DNA of 64,000 nt from Mycolicibacterium sp. P1-5 (GTDB lineage: Bacteria; Actinomycetota; Actinomycetes; Mycobacteriales; Mycobacteriaceae). Every line of letters starts with the position of its first letter. The first letter of the stretch is position 1. The translations under genes and the position numbers were made by a program. The stretch spans positions 50,699 through 114,698 of the forward strand of contig NZ_NPKT01000021.1 in assembly GCF_008329565.1 (NCBI RefSeq), read 5' to 3'. The notes below the pieces were generated by a model. It was not told where the DNA came from. It made no database searches and was given only the letters and a program-made list of their open reading frames with translations. Positions 1 through 8,828 of the stretch are shown here, piece after piece.

Positions 1-603
1 GCGGCGCTGCTGACCGGCTGCACCCAGTGGGTCGACGGCGCGCCGCTACGCGCCCTCGGCGAGCCGCCGTACAGCCCGCCGGGCATCGTCGACGTCGATC
101 AAGTCATGCTCACCCAGGCGCAGATCCAGGCCATCACCGGCGGCGGACAGGACGTGACGATCATCCCGAGCATGGACGGCAAGTCCATGGTGGACGTCGA
201 AGAGCTCGCCAAGGTGGTGCCCCGTGATTGCCGCTTCGTTTTCGCCGAAACCGACACCTTCGGCACCGACGTCGAGGACTTCCACAAGACGAGCTTCCAA
301 TACCCGCCACGTCGCGCGTTGATATCCGAAGGTGCCGCTGCCTACCGCGACGACGCCACTGCGCAGCAGGCGTTCAACGCCCTGTCGACTGCCGTACATC
401 GCTGCGCCGACGGGTCGATGGGCGCGGGACTGGTCGGCGACGTCGACGGCAACACCGAGTCGCTGCGCACGCGGCCCGGCCGGTGCGGCCGGGACTACCG
501 GCTGAAGGCCTCGGTGCTGGTGGAGGTGACGTTCTGCGCGTTCCCAGAATCGGTGTCCGAGATCGTCATGACGAACATCCTCAACAAGATTCCCGGCGGC
601 TGA
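1..603 (+). CDS. Lipoprotein with PknH-type extracellular sensor domain (5' end cut by window)
   Basis: The frame is open from base 1 to the TGA at 601-603, so the start and the first part of the signal peptide lie outside the window. The first visible residues, AALLTGC, contain a lipobox (LTGC), which implies lipidation and anchoring on the outer face of the membrane. The mature domain has four well-spaced cysteines (in DCRF, HRCA, GRCG and TFCAF), as expected for the two disulfides of the PknH extracellular sensor fold. The position just before mnmA-iscS fits LpqA (Rv3016) of M. tuberculosis, but identity with that gene is inferred. The ligand is unknown. It converges tail-to-tail with the lipase gene three bases downstream. 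Confidence 0.75.
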   Translation, partial: AALLTGCTQWVDGAPLRALGEPPYSPPGIVDVDQVMLTQAQIQAITGGGQDVTIIPSMDGKSMVDVEELAKVVPRDCRFVFAETDTFGTDVEDFHKTSFQYPPRRALISEGAAAYRDDATAQQAFNALSTAVHRCADGSMGAGLVGDVDGNTESLRTRPGRCGRDYRLKASVLVEVTFCAFPESVSEIVMTNILNKIPGG

Positions 604-606
604 ATA

Positions 607-1803
607 TCACTCGGCGAATGCGCTTTTCAAAAACGGTGTGGAGTCGGGTAGCGACGCGAGCACGGTGCCGCTGTGGTCCTCTTCGGGATAGATCCGCAGC
701 GTGACATTCTGGTTGTTGGCGATGAGCTGGTCGTAGAACGCCAAGGTCGACGACGGCGGAACGTCGCGGTCGAGCAGGCCGACACCGAGGAAGATCGGGC
801 GGTCGAAACCCGTTGTCGGAGTGCCCATGAAGTCCCTGAGTGCATCGGCCATGCCCGGGATCGAGTGCAGCGGTGCGGTGAACAATGCGGCCGGACTCAG
901 GTGGGCAAGTGCCTCCGAAAGAGCAAGGGTGCAGAGGGTTTCAGCACGGTTGGCGGCATCGACCCCGGCGGGGCTCAGCACGCTGTCGATGTCGAGATCT
1001 GGGCGGGCCTCGCGCAGGGCGGCCAGGATGTAGGCGGTATAGGCGTTGGCGATCGGGCCGACTTCTGGGATCTTGAAATCCGGGCCGGCCTGTTCGACGA
1101 TTTTGTCGATGTTGGCCGGAGTTCCGGTGGCGACGACGCCCCGGTAGTCCAGACCGGTGCCCCGACTGAACTCGGTAGCCCAGCGTGCGCTGCTGATCGC
1201 GGCGCCCCCGCCCTGGGACTGGCCGACGATCGCCCATCTCGGTGACAGCGGCAGCCCCATCCGATGGGCGGCGACCACCGAGTCGATGACGCCGTGGGCG
1301 GTGGTGACGCTGTTGAGGTAGCTCATCAGTCCGGGAGTTCCGAGGCCGACGTAGTCGCTGGCGACCACCGCGTACCCCTCGCCCAGCCAGTGCGAGAGGT
1401 ACTCGTTGTCCCGTGCGGTTCGGGGCAGCGCCGAGGGGGTGCACTCGTCGCCGAGGCCGACGGTCCCGTGCGCCCAGGCGATGACCGGGAAGCCGTCGGC
1501 GGGAGCCGGCCCCGGCGGCAGGAACACCGCGCCGGTGCTGACGGCCGGCTGGTCGTGCTGGTTGACCGTGGAGTAGAGCACGCGGAAGGCGGGTCCGGCG
1601 CCGCGCAGCGACAACGCCGGATCCAGCGGCACGGACGCGATGGTGTTGCCGGGCGGCGGTATCGGCCCGTCGAAGAAGCGGGCATCCAGGCCAGACCATT
1701 GCGGCGCATCCGCTCGGCTGACTGCGGTCGGTGACGCACACAGTGCCGCGATCAGCAGCACGCAGAGCCATGCCGTGTGTCGCCACCTCATCGCGCGGGA
1801 CAT
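607..1803 (-). CDS. Secreted lipase/esterase, alpha/beta hydrolase (secretory lipase family)
   Basis: This 398-residue protein starts with a basic stretch, a hydrophobic core (AWLCVLLIAALCA) and a probable signal peptidase site near ADA at residue 33, so it is likely exported. The nucleophile elbow is GQSQGG with Ser196. An upstream HGTVGLGDECTP motif matches the secretory (LIP-type) lipase family, whose members hydrolyse ester bonds in lipids. The ATG at 1803 shares its A with the mnmA stop (TGATG), so the gene is translationally coupled to mnmA. A TTG at 1806 and an ATG at 1788 are alternative starts. The substrate is not deducible. A link to tRNA thiolation is not expected, so the coupling is probably positional only. 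Confidence 0.8.
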   Translation of the reverse strand: MSRAMRWRHTAWLCVLLIAALCASPTAVSRADAPQWSGLDARFFDGPIPPPGNTIASVPLDPALSLRGAGPAFRVLYSTVNQHDQPAVSTGAVFLPPGPAPADGFPVIAWAHGTVGLGDECTPSALPRTARDNEYLSHWLGEGYAVVASDYVGLGTPGLMSYLNSVTTAHGVIDSVVAAHRMGLPLSPRWAIVGQSQGGGAAISSARWATEFSRGTGLDYRGVVATGTPANIDKIVEQAGPDFKIPEVGPIANAYTAYILAALREARPDLDIDSVLSPAGVDAANRAETLCTLALSEALAHLSPAALFTAPLHSIPGMADALRDFMGTPTTGFDRPIFLGVGLLDRDVPPSSTLAFYDQLIANNQNVTLRIYPEEDHSGTVLASLPDSTPFLKSAFAE

Positions 1804-2873
1804 CAACGGCTGATCGTCGCGCTGGCGATGACCTCGTCGCCGGCCGGGTCGGGCCGGTAGAGCACCAGCGTCTGCCCGGGCGCGACGCCGCGCAGCGGGG
1901 TCCGCAAGGTCACCTTCAACTCATCGCCGGTCACTTCGGCGACGGCCGGCACCACGCCACCGTGGGCGCGCACCTGAACGTCGCATTCCACCGGTCCCGC
2001 CGGCGCGACACCGGAGGTGAACACCGGCCGGGCACCGGTCAACGAGCGCACTTCGAGGTCTTCTTTCGCCCCCACCCGCACCGTTTGCGACTCGGCGTCG
2101 ATCGCGGTGACGTAGCGCGGCAGGCCGTCCGGTCCGGGACCGGCAATGCCGAGACCCTTGCGCTGCCCGATGGTGAACCCGTGTACCCCATCGTGCTCGG
2201 CGAGCACCGCGCCGCTGGCGTCGTCGACGACGGTTCCGCGGCGCACACCGATTCGGGCGCCAAGGAAGGCCTGGGTGTCCCCGGAAGGGATGAAGCAGAT
2301 GTCATGGCTGTCAGGCTTTTCGGCGACGGACAGCCCGCGCCGGGCAGCCTCCTCACGGATCGCCGGCTTTGGGGTGTCGCCGATCGGGAACGCGGCGTGG
2401 CGCAGTTGCTGCGCGGTCAGCACCGCGAGCACGTAGGACTGGTCCTTGTCGACGTCGACTGCACGGCGCAGCTTGCCCTCCGACAGCCGGGCGTAGTGCC
2501 CGGTGGCCACCGCATCGAAGCCCAGCGCGAGCGCCTTGGCCGCCAACGCGGAGAACTTGATCTTCTCGTTGCAGCGCACGCACGGGTTGGGGGTCTCGCC
2601 GCGTTCATAGGAGGAGACGAAGTCGTCGATCACGTCTTCGGCGAACCTGTCCGCGAAATCCCAGACATAGAACGGGATTCCGAGCACATCGGCAACCCGG
2701 CGGGCGTCACCGGCGTCTTCCTTGGAACAGCAGCCACGGGAACCGGTCCGCAGAGTGCCCGGCTGGCGGGACAGCGCCAGGTGCACGCCGACGACTTCGT
2801 GGCCGGCGTCGACCATCCGCGCGGCGGCCACTGACGAATCGACGCCGCCGCTCATCGCCGCAAGCACCCTCAT
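1803..2873 (-). CDS. mnmA: tRNA-specific 2-thiouridylase MnmA
   Basis: This 356-residue cytoplasmic enzyme thiolates U34 of the wobble position in Lys, Glu and Gln tRNAs, using sulfur delivered from the cysteine desulfurase encoded just upstream. It has the PP-loop SGGVDSS at residues 8-14, the catalytic cysteine in NPCVRCN (C101) and its partner in HDICFIPSGD (C193). It also has the GHYARL and FTIGQRKGLG motifs of the central and C-terminal domains. The ATG at 2873 was chosen because it forms a 4-base ATGA overlap with the iscS stop and immediately precedes the PP-loop. A longer frame upstream only reads through iscS and is not supported. Confidence 0.95.
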   Translation of the reverse strand: MRVLAAMSGGVDSSVAAARMVDAGHEVVGVHLALSRQPGTLRTGSRGCCSKEDAGDARRVADVLGIPFYVWDFADRFAEDVIDDFVSSYERGETPNPCVRCNEKIKFSALAAKALALGFDAVATGHYARLSEGKLRRAVDVDKDQSYVLAVLTAQQLRHAAFPIGDTPKPAIREEAARRGLSVAEKPDSHDICFIPSGDTQAFLGARIGVRRGTVVDDASGAVLAEHDGVHGFTIGQRKGLGIAGPGPDGLPRYVTAIDAESQTVRVGAKEDLEVRSLTGARPVFTSGVAPAGPVECDVQVRAHGGVVPAVAEVTGDELKVTLRTPLRGVAPGQTLVLYRPDPAGDEVIASATISR

Positions 2874-4075
2874 CGCAGCGCCCCCGGTGACGAACTGGCC
2901 AGTGCGGCCTGACGGGCCCGCTCGACCGCGGCGGGCAGCACCCGCAGTGCCGCGTCGATGTCGGCCTCGGTACTGGTGTGGCCCAACGACAATCGCAGCG
3001 ACCCGCGGGCGGCTTCCGGGTCGGCGCCCATGGCCAGCAGGACATGCGATGGCTGGGCAACTCCGGCCGTGCAGGCAGAGCCGGTCGAGCATTCGATTCC
3101 GTTGGCGTCCAACAGCATCAGCAGCGAGTCGCCCTCGCAGCCACGGAAGGTGAAGTGGGTATTGCCGGGCAGTCGCCGATCACCGAGCGCCCCGTTGACG
3201 TGCGTGTCGGCAATCGTGTCCAGGACCCCGTTGATCAGCCGCTCGCGCAGGGCGCGCAGCCGCGCACCGGTGGCGTCGAGCGATTCGACAGCGGCATCGA
3301 GCGCAGCGGCCATCGCGACCACACCGGCCACGTCGGGTGTGCCGGAACGGACATCGCGCTCCTGACCGCCGCCGTGCAGCAGCGGAACACAGCTGGTGGC
3401 GCGGCGCAGCAGCAGGGCTCCGACGCCGGTCGGTCCACCGAACTTGTGCGCGGTCACGCTGATGGCCGACAGGTTGGAGCCGGCGAAATCTACCGGAACG
3501 TGGCCGATCGCCTGCACGGCGTCGCTGTGCATCGGGACGTCGAACTCGGCGGCTACCGCGGCCAGTTCGGCGATCGGCATGATGGTGCCGACTTCGTTGT
3601 TGGCCCACATCACCGAGACCAGCGCCACGTCGTCGTGCGCGGTCAACGCCTCACGCAACGCACCCGCGGTCACCGACCCGTCCGGCTCGGTGGGTAGGAA
3701 CGTCACCTCGGCGCCCTCGTGCTCGGCCAGCCAGGTGACGGCGTCGAGGACCGCATGGTGTTCGACGGCGGTGGTCACGATCCGTCGGCGGGCGGGGTCT
3801 GCGTCGCGGCGGGCCCAGTAGATGCCTTTGACGGCGAGGTTGTCACTCTCGGTGCCACCCGCGGTGAAGATCACTTCCGACGGCCGAGCGCCCAGGCGCG
3901 CCGCGATGCTCTCGCGGGCCTCCTCCATCCGGCGCCGGGCATCGCGGCCCGCGGTGTGCAGCGAAGAGGCGTTACCGACGGTGGCCAGGGCAGCGGTCAT
4001 CGCCTCGATGGCAGCGGGATACATCGGGGTGGTGGCAGCGTGGTCGAGATACACCGGACCGGCGGTCGGGCTCAT
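2870..4075 (-). CDS. iscS: Cysteine desulfurase IscS
   Basis: This 401-residue class V aminotransferase-fold PLP enzyme converts cysteine to alanine plus a protein persulfide. The PLP lysine lies in TAHKFGGPTG (K211), and the sulfur-carrying cysteine lies in CSTGSACTAG (C335). YLDHAATTPMYP at the N-terminus and NHxx-type residues around VEHHAVL are typical of the family. The start at 4075 gives the normal length for the family; the 80 upstream in-frame residues look non-coding. It is the promoter-proximal gene of an iscS-mnmA-lipase transcript. The ATGA overlap with mnmA fits a dedicated role in supplying sulfur for tRNA thiolation, as well as Fe-S cluster assembly. Confidence 0.95.
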   Translation of the reverse strand: MSPTAGPVYLDHAATTPMYPAAIEAMTAALATVGNASSLHTAGRDARRRMEEARESIAARLGARPSEVIFTAGGTESDNLAVKGIYWARRDADPARRRIVTTAVEHHAVLDAVTWLAEHEGAEVTFLPTEPDGSVTAGALREALTAHDDVALVSVMWANNEVGTIMPIAELAAVAAEFDVPMHSDAVQAIGHVPVDFAGSNLSAISVTAHKFGGPTGVGALLLRRATSCVPLLHGGGQERDVRSGTPDVAGVVAMAAALDAAVESLDATGARLRALRERLINGVLDTIADTHVNGALGDRRLPGNTHFTFRGCEGDSLLMLLDANGIECSTGSACTAGVAQPSHVLLAMGADPEAARGSLRLSLGHTSTEADIDAALRVLPAAVERARQAALASSSPGALR

Positions 4076-4184
4076 AGCCCGTCCAGGATACCGGCCGCAG
4101 CAGGGCCTTCTGACCACGCCGAACGTCACACCAGGGTGATGCTCGGTGCCCGACCTGACCCTGGAGCGACGTTCGGCGGCAAAA

Positions 4185-5021
4185 TCAGCCCGCCAGCGCG
4201 TGGCTGTGTTCGAAGCGGCGGCCGATCTGGCCCCGCACGGCCACCTCACAGCGCGCCGCCAGTTCCCGCCGATCGGAGCCGGGCAGCTCCAGGGATGCCA
4301 CCTCGACATCGACAACGGTCACCCGTGTGCGCACCGTGCGGCTCAGCGACTGCCACAGCGTGTCGTCACCGACGAACGCTGTCACCGTCGACGGGCGTCC
4401 GTCACGGTGGTGGTACGTCAGCCGCAGCGGTTGCACCGGCCGGCCTGAATCGACGGCAGCCTGGAACATCGCCGGGCGGAACTGGCCGTAAGCCAGGCCG
4501 CACCACGTCGTGCCTTCGGGGAACGCGACGACGGTCTGCCCGTTGCGTAACCGCTCGGCCACCGTCGCGACCACCTGCGGCAGCCGGCGCAGACTCGCGC
4601 GGTCGATCGGAATGACCTTCATGATCCGCGCCGCCAGCCCGACGGCCGGCCAATCGACCAGGTCGGCCCGGGCGACGAACGCACCGGGTAACACCGAGCC
4701 GATGACGAAGATGTCCACCCAGGAGACGTGGCCGCTGACCACAAGCACACCGCGCAGGTTGCGAATCGGTCCACCGGACACGGTGATTCGCACGCCGAGA
4801 CACCGCAGGAAGGTCCGGCAGTACAACCGTTGCACGCGCCCGCGGCCAGGCAGCGGCACCGCCAGCAGTGGCACCACCAGCAACAGCATCAGCGCCGATG
4901 TGATGCGGACGCCTGCGCGCAGGGCCGCGATCAGCCGCCGCGACGGCGGGGCACCGCCGGCGCGCACACAGCTGTCGTCACACAACGCCCTCGGCAGCCA
5001 GGCGTGCTCGGTCACCGTCAT
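4185..5021 (-). CDS. 1-acyl-glycerol-3-phosphate / lyso-ornithine lipid O-acyltransferase-like (PlsC family)
   Basis: This 278-residue membrane-associated acyltransferase has the HX4D block (GHVSWVD) and the FPEGTTW block III of the PlsC family. A hydrophobic segment lies near residues 35-55 (ALMLLLVVPLLAVPL). The family transfers acyl groups from acyl-ACP or acyl-CoA to lysophospholipids. Its ATG overlaps the stop of the upstream Acetyltransf_5-type gene by four bases (ATGA). That pairing is the organisation of olsB-olsA, where the second enzyme O-acylates lyso-ornithine lipid. The M. tuberculosis counterpart by position is Rv3026c. The ornithine-lipid role is inferred; a plain lysophosphatidate acyltransferase is the alternative. 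Confidence 0.8.
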   Translation of the reverse strand: MTVTEHAWLPRALCDDSCVRAGGAPPSRRLIAALRAGVRITSALMLLLVVPLLAVPLPGRGRVQRLYCRTFLRCLGVRITVSGGPIRNLRGVLVVSGHVSWVDIFVIGSVLPGAFVARADLVDWPAVGLAARIMKVIPIDRASLRRLPQVVATVAERLRNGQTVVAFPEGTTWCGLAYGQFRPAMFQAAVDSGRPVQPLRLTYHHRDGRPSTVTAFVGDDTLWQSLSRTVRTRVTVVDVEVASLELPGSDRRELAARCEVAVRGQIGRRFEHSHALAG

Positions 5022-5869
5022 GGCCTCCCCCCGACTCCATCAGCCATCTCACCGGCCGCAGATACCGACCGCAGCCTGGACAGGTAGCGCGTGTCGGCCT
5101 GCCGCTTGTCGAGTAGGGCCGGGAAATCGCCGACGCCGAACTCCGGGTCGTGGGCCGGTTCACCGCACACCCGCGCGCCCAGACGCAGGTAGCCACGCAT
5201 CAACGGCGGAATGGTCGGCCTTGTCGGCGGCGCGATGTCGTCAAGGCCCACACCGTCCAGCACCACCGGGCGATATGGGTACACCGTGCGCTCGGGAGCC
5301 GCGGCGTGGCGGCGCAGCACGAAGTCGCGCACCCCGCGAACTTGCGAACCCGGTGGTGCACCCGCCGAGTCTTCGGAGTGGGTGGGCACCGAAACACATC
5401 CGGTGACGTAGTCGTACCCGCAGCGGTCGAGATAGGCCAGGATGCCGGCCCACATGAGCAGCACGACAGCGCCGTTGCGGTGGTCGGCACGCACCACCGC
5501 GCGGCCCATCTCCACCAGCGACGGCCGCAGCCCGTCGAGAGAGCTGACATCGAATTCTGTTGCGATATAAAGACTTCCGGCAGCAATGGCACCCGGCGGC
5601 GGCAGCATGCGGTAGCAGCCGACGAGCTCTCCCGAGATGTCCTCACGCACCAGGAGGTGGTCGCAGAATTCGTCGAACCGGTCAGCGTCACGTCCGTCGC
5701 CCACGGCGGGCAGCGCGTAGCCGGCTTCAGTGGTGAACACCTGATACCGCAGCCGCTGGGCGGCGTCGATCAGGGTGGGATCGGTGGACAGCAGTAGTGA
5801 GTAGCGCGGGCCGCGCAATGCGGCGGATTCGTTCCGGTCGGGGGCTATGAGTACAGATGCAGTGCTCAT
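5018..5869 (-). CDS. GNAT-fold N-acyltransferase, OlsB / hemolysin-like (Acetyltransf_5 type)
   Basis: This 283-residue protein has the conserved blocks of the OlsB/hemolysin-like acyltransferase family. These are AQRLRYQVF, DRFDEFCDHLLV, GCYRMLPP and the EMGRAVV-DHRNGAVVLLMWAGI segment, followed by YDYVTGCVSVP. OlsB acylates the alpha-amino group of ornithine with a 3-hydroxyacyl-ACP. It is the first gene of a two-gene unit with the PlsC-like acyltransferase. The M. tuberculosis counterpart by position is Rv3027c. Substrate specificity is not readable from sequence; acyl-homoserine-lactone-type or other N-acylations remain possible. Confidence 0.75.
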   Translation of the reverse strand: MSTASVLIAPDRNESAALRGPRYSLLLSTDPTLIDAAQRLRYQVFTTEAGYALPAVGDGRDADRFDEFCDHLLVREDISGELVGCYRMLPPPGAIAAGSLYIATEFDVSSLDGLRPSLVEMGRAVVRADHRNGAVVLLMWAGILAYLDRCGYDYVTGCVSVPTHSEDSAGAPPGSQVRGVRDFVLRRHAAAPERTVYPYRPVVLDGVGLDDIAPPTRPTIPPLMRGYLRLGARVCGEPAHDPEFGVGDFPALLDKRQADTRYLSRLRSVSAAGEMADGVGGRP

Positions 5870-5953
5870 AGCTGCACGGTCGCTGAAGCGTTCAGCGGGA
5901 TGTCAACGCCAGCGTGACATGTTCGTGCACGCTCGATGACCAATAAAAGCTTC

Positions 5954-5987
5954 GGCCCCCGACACGCCTTGCGGGCGCGCGGGGGCC
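5954..5987 (-). terminator. Intrinsic terminator downstream of etfBA
   Basis: An 8-bp GC-rich inverted repeat (GGCCCCCG/CGGGGGCC) encloses an 18-base loop. Read on the minus strand it is followed by GAAGCTTTTATTGG, which supplies a short U-run. It lies just after the etfA stop and before the start-proximal side of the OlsB-like gene, so it should end the etfBA transcript. Confidence 0.7.
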
Positions 5988-6005
5988 GTAGCCTCTGAGT
6001 GCAAA

Positions 6006-6962
6006 TTAACCCTTGCGGGCCTTGACCGCTTCGGTCAGCTGCGGCGTGACGTTGAACAGGTCTCCGACGATCCCGTAATCGGCGATCTCGAAGATCGGTG
6101 CTTCCTCGTCCTTGTTCACCGCGATGATCGTCTTGGACGTCTGCATACCGGCACGGTGCTGGATCGCTCCGGAAATACCCAGTGCGATGTACAGCTGCGG
6201 CGAGACCGTCTTGCCGGTCTGGCCCACCTGGAACTGGCCCGGGTAGTAGCCGGAGTCGACGGCGGCACGCGAGGCACCGACAGCGCCACCGAGCGAGTCA
6301 GCCAGATCCTCGACCACCGAGAACTTCTCGGCGCTGCCGACACCGCGGCCACCGGAGACCACAACGCTGGCCTCGGTGAGCTCCGGACGGTCGCCGGCCA
6401 CGGCGGGCTCCCGCTTGGTGATCTTGGTGGCATTCTCGGCCTGTGCGGGAACCTCGACGGTCACCTGCTCGCCGGCGCCGGCTTCAGGCGACGCGTCAAC
6501 GGCGCCCGGACGCAGAGTGATCACCGGGGTGTCACCGTTGGCCTGGGCCTCGACGGTGAAGGCGCCACCGAAGATCGAGTGGACCCCCTTGCCGCCTTCC
6601 TTGACCTCGATGACGTCGGACAGCACACCGGCACCGGTACGCGCGGCGAGCCGGCCGGCGATCTCCTTGCCGTCGGCGTTGGCGGCCAGCAGCACGGCGG
6701 CCGGAGTGGCCGACTCCACCAGCGACGCCAGCACGTCGACGTAGGGGGTGATCAGGTAGCTCTCGGCGTCGTCGGACTCGGCGACGTAGATCTTGGCCGC
6801 ACCGGCGGCCTTGAGATCGTCGGCGAGCGGCGCGGCGGTGCCGGGGGCACCGACCACGACGGCGGAGGGCTCGCCCAGTGTGCGGGCGGCGGTGATGAGC
6901 TCTGCGGTGACTTTCTTCACCGCACCTTCAGCGTGCTCGACGAGCACAAGTACTTCAGCCAT
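6006..6962 (-). CDS. etfA: Electron transfer flavoprotein alpha subunit (FixB)
   Basis: This 318-residue subunit carries the FAD of the ETF heterodimer, which collects electrons from acyl-CoA dehydrogenases and passes them towards the quinone pool. The N-terminal half is the adenine-nucleotide-alpha-hydrolase-like domain (MAEVLVLVEHAEG). The C-terminal half has the FAD-binding signature: GGRGVGS near residue 204, GASRAAVDSG, GQTGKTVSPQLYIALGISGA and NKDEEAPIFEIADYG. It follows etfB after a 51-base gap. Fatty-acid genes elsewhere in the window (fadE22, echA17) are potential electron donors. M. tuberculosis counterpart: Rv3028c (fixB). Confidence 0.97.
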   Translation of the reverse strand: MAEVLVLVEHAEGAVKKVTAELITAARTLGEPSAVVVGAPGTAAPLADDLKAAGAAKIYVAESDDAESYLITPYVDVLASLVESATPAAVLLAANADGKEIAGRLAARTGAGVLSDVIEVKEGGKGVHSIFGGAFTVEAQANGDTPVITLRPGAVDASPEAGAGEQVTVEVPAQAENATKITKREPAVAGDRPELTEASVVVSGGRGVGSAEKFSVVEDLADSLGGAVGASRAAVDSGYYPGQFQVGQTGKTVSPQLYIALGISGAIQHRAGMQTSKTIIAVNKDEEAPIFEIADYGIVGDLFNVTPQLTEAVKARKG

Positions 6963-7013
6963 AAGTGTTCAGCCTCTTGTTCTTTCGAATGTCCGGGTCG
7001 ACGGAATGATCTG

Positions 7014-7808
7014 CTAGATAATTTTCTGAGCGACCAGGTACTCGGCGATCTTCTTACCGCCCTCGCCCTCGTCAGTGATCTTCTCGCCAGCGGTCTTCGG
7101 CGGCTTCGGAGTCGAGGACACCACCGACGTCCCGGCGTTGGCCAGGCCGACCTCGTCGCCCTCGACGCCGATCTCGGCCAGCGTCAGGGTGGACACTTCC
7201 TTCTTCTTCGCGGCCATGATGCCCTTGAAGGACGGGAAGCGCGGCTCGTTGATCTTCTCGGTGACGCTGATGACCGCGGGCAGTGAAGCCTCGACGGTGA
7301 ACACGCCGTCGTCGGTCTCCCGCTCGCCGGTGATCTTGCCGCCCTCGACGCTCACCTTGCGCAGGTGCGTCAGCTGGGGCAGGCCGAGGTACTCGGCGAT
7401 GATGGCCGGGACCGCACCGCCGGTGCCATCGGTGGCCTCGTTACCGGCGATGACCAGCTCGGTGCCCTCGATGGCGCCAAGCGCGCGGGCCAGGGCCCAG
7501 CCGGTCTGCACCATGTCGGAGCCGTGAATGCCGGCGTCGAGCAGGTGCACGGCTTTGTCGGCACCCATCGACAGCGCCTTGCGGATCGCCTCGGTGGCGC
7601 GCTCCGGGCCTGCGGTCAGCACGGTGACGGTGCCGGCAGCATCGCCTTCCCTCTCCTTGATCAGCAGTGCTTCTTCGACGGCCCGCTCGTTGATCTCGTC
7701 CAGCACGGCATCGGCGGCGTCGCGATCGAGCGTGTAGTCACCGTCGGACAGCTTGCGCTCGGACCACGTGTCTGGGACCTGTTTGATCAGGACCACGATG
7801 TTCGTCAT
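7014..7808 (-). CDS. etfB: Electron transfer flavoprotein beta subunit (FixA)
   Basis: This 264-residue protein starts MTNIVVLIKQVPDTWSE, the canonical ETF-beta N-terminus. It also has DEINERAVEEAL, LSMGADKAVHL and the AGNEATDGTGGAVPAI nucleotide-binding loop. The subunit binds AMP and docks acyl-CoA dehydrogenases. The ATG at 7808 is chosen because the family begins exactly here; 17 further in-frame residues upstream are arginine/glycine-rich and not family-like. It is the first gene of etfBA and diverges from the methyltransferase at 8013. Confidence 0.96.
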   Translation of the reverse strand: MTNIVVLIKQVPDTWSERKLSDGDYTLDRDAADAVLDEINERAVEEALLIKEREGDAAGTVTVLTAGPERATEAIRKALSMGADKAVHLLDAGIHGSDMVQTGWALARALGAIEGTELVIAGNEATDGTGGAVPAIIAEYLGLPQLTHLRKVSVEGGKITGERETDDGVFTVEASLPAVISVTEKINEPRFPSFKGIMAAKKKEVSTLTLAEIGVEGDEVGLANAGTSVVSSTPKPPKTAGEKITDEGEGGKKIAEYLVAQKII

Positions 7809-7889
7809 GAGTCTTCTACGTCCTCCTGGCAGGCGTCCTGCGGCCAGCGAGGGTCGCAAGACTTTTGGTCATTCCGCAACACACATCAT

Positions 7890-7905
7890 GTTACCGATGG
7901 GTAAC
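7890..7905. promoter_or_regulatory. Inverted repeat GTTACC-N4-GGTAAC between etfB and the methyltransferase
   Basis: A perfect 6-4-6 inverted repeat (GTTACC GATG GGTAAC) lies 82 bases upstream of the etfB ATG and 108 bases upstream of the methyltransferase ATG, in a 204-base divergent intergenic region with no other gene. Size and symmetry fit a TetR- or GntR-type operator. No regulator gene is adjacent, so the binding protein is unknown. Confidence 0.45.
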
Positions 7906-8012
7906 TTAGCGTGGTTCGCAGGAACACCATAGCTGGTCGAAGTTTGTGTATTAGCAGCCCATCGGTACCGAGCAGTTCGCGAACCGCCAACTTCGGGTTA
8001 GCCTGCCTTGCA

Positions 8013-8828
8013 ATGAGCGCATTCGTAACTGACGCAGGTGACAGCGGTTTACCGCTGACCGGCGAACGGACCATCCCGGGGCTGGCGGAAGAGAACTATT
8101 GGTTTCGCCGCCACGAGGTTGTCTATCGCCGGCTGCTCGACCTTTGCGCAGGTCGTGACGTGCTGGAGGCCGGCTGCGGCGAGGGCTACGGTGCTGACCT
8201 GATTGCATCGGTTGCCCGCCGGGTGGTGGCGGTGGACTATGACGCCGCCACCGTGGCGCATGTCGCTGCCCGCTATCCCCGCGTCGAGGTCGTCGAGGGC
8301 AACCTGGCCGCGCTGCCGCTACCGGACGCTTCGGTTGACGTTGTGGTGAACTTCCAGGTCATCGAGCATCTGTGGGATCAGCCACAGTTCGTGGCGGAAT
8401 GCGGGCGGGTGCTGCGACCTGGCGGCCTGCTGCTGATGTCGACGCCGAATCGCATCACCTTCTCCCCCGGTCTGGACACCCCGGTCAACCCGTTCCACAC
8501 CCGTGAGCTCAACGCACGGGAGCTCGCCGAGTTGCTGACCGACGGCGGATTTCAGATGCGCTCGATGAGCGGGGTCTTTCACGGGGCGGCCCTGGTCGAG
8601 ATGGACCAGCGCCACGGCGGCTCGATCATCGACGCCCAGATCGAGCGCGCCCTGGCCGACGCCCCGTGGTCGGATGACCTCCTGGCCGATGTGGCGGCCG
8701 TTCGCTGTGCGGACTTCGACGTGCTCGACTGTGGACCGCTCGCCGGGTCGCTTCGCTCCTGCCCGCCGGCCGTCGAACGCGAGATCGACGACAGCCTGGA
8801 TCTGGTGGCGATCGCGGTGCGTAGATGA
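8013..8828 (+). CDS. Class I SAM-dependent methyltransferase of the methylglucose lipopolysaccharide locus
   Basis: This 271-residue methyltransferase has SAM-binding motif I VLEAGCGEGYGADLI, an acidic motif II (VVAVDYDAAT) and the LRPGGLLLMSTPN post-motif. It is the first gene of a rightward three-gene unit with the GH57 branching enzyme and the GT4 glucosyltransferase, and overlaps the former by ATGA. That arrangement is Rv3030-Rv3031-Rv3032 of M. tuberculosis, implicated in 6-O-methylglucose lipopolysaccharide synthesis. By context the substrate is probably a growing alpha-1,4-glucan, but this is not shown by the sequence. The ATG at 8013 was chosen over an in-frame GTG upstream at 7911 because the upstream residues are atypical. 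Confidence 0.85.
   Translation: MSAFVTDAGDSGLPLTGERTIPGLAEENYWFRRHEVVYRRLLDLCAGRDVLEAGCGEGYGADLIASVARRVVAVDYDAATVAHVAARYPRVEVVEGNLAALPLPDASVDVVVNFQVIEHLWDQPQFVAECGRVLRPGGLLLMSTPNRITFSPGLDTPVNPFHTRELNARELAELLTDGGFQMRSMSGVFHGAALVEMDQRHGGSIIDAQIERALADAPWSDDLLADVAAVRCADFDVLDCGPLAGSLRSCPPAVEREIDDSLDLVAIAVRR

Noticed and set aside
1731..2834. A 367-codon open frame opposite mnmA
   Set aside because: mnmA on the other strand carries all catalytic motifs; this frame reads as a shadow.
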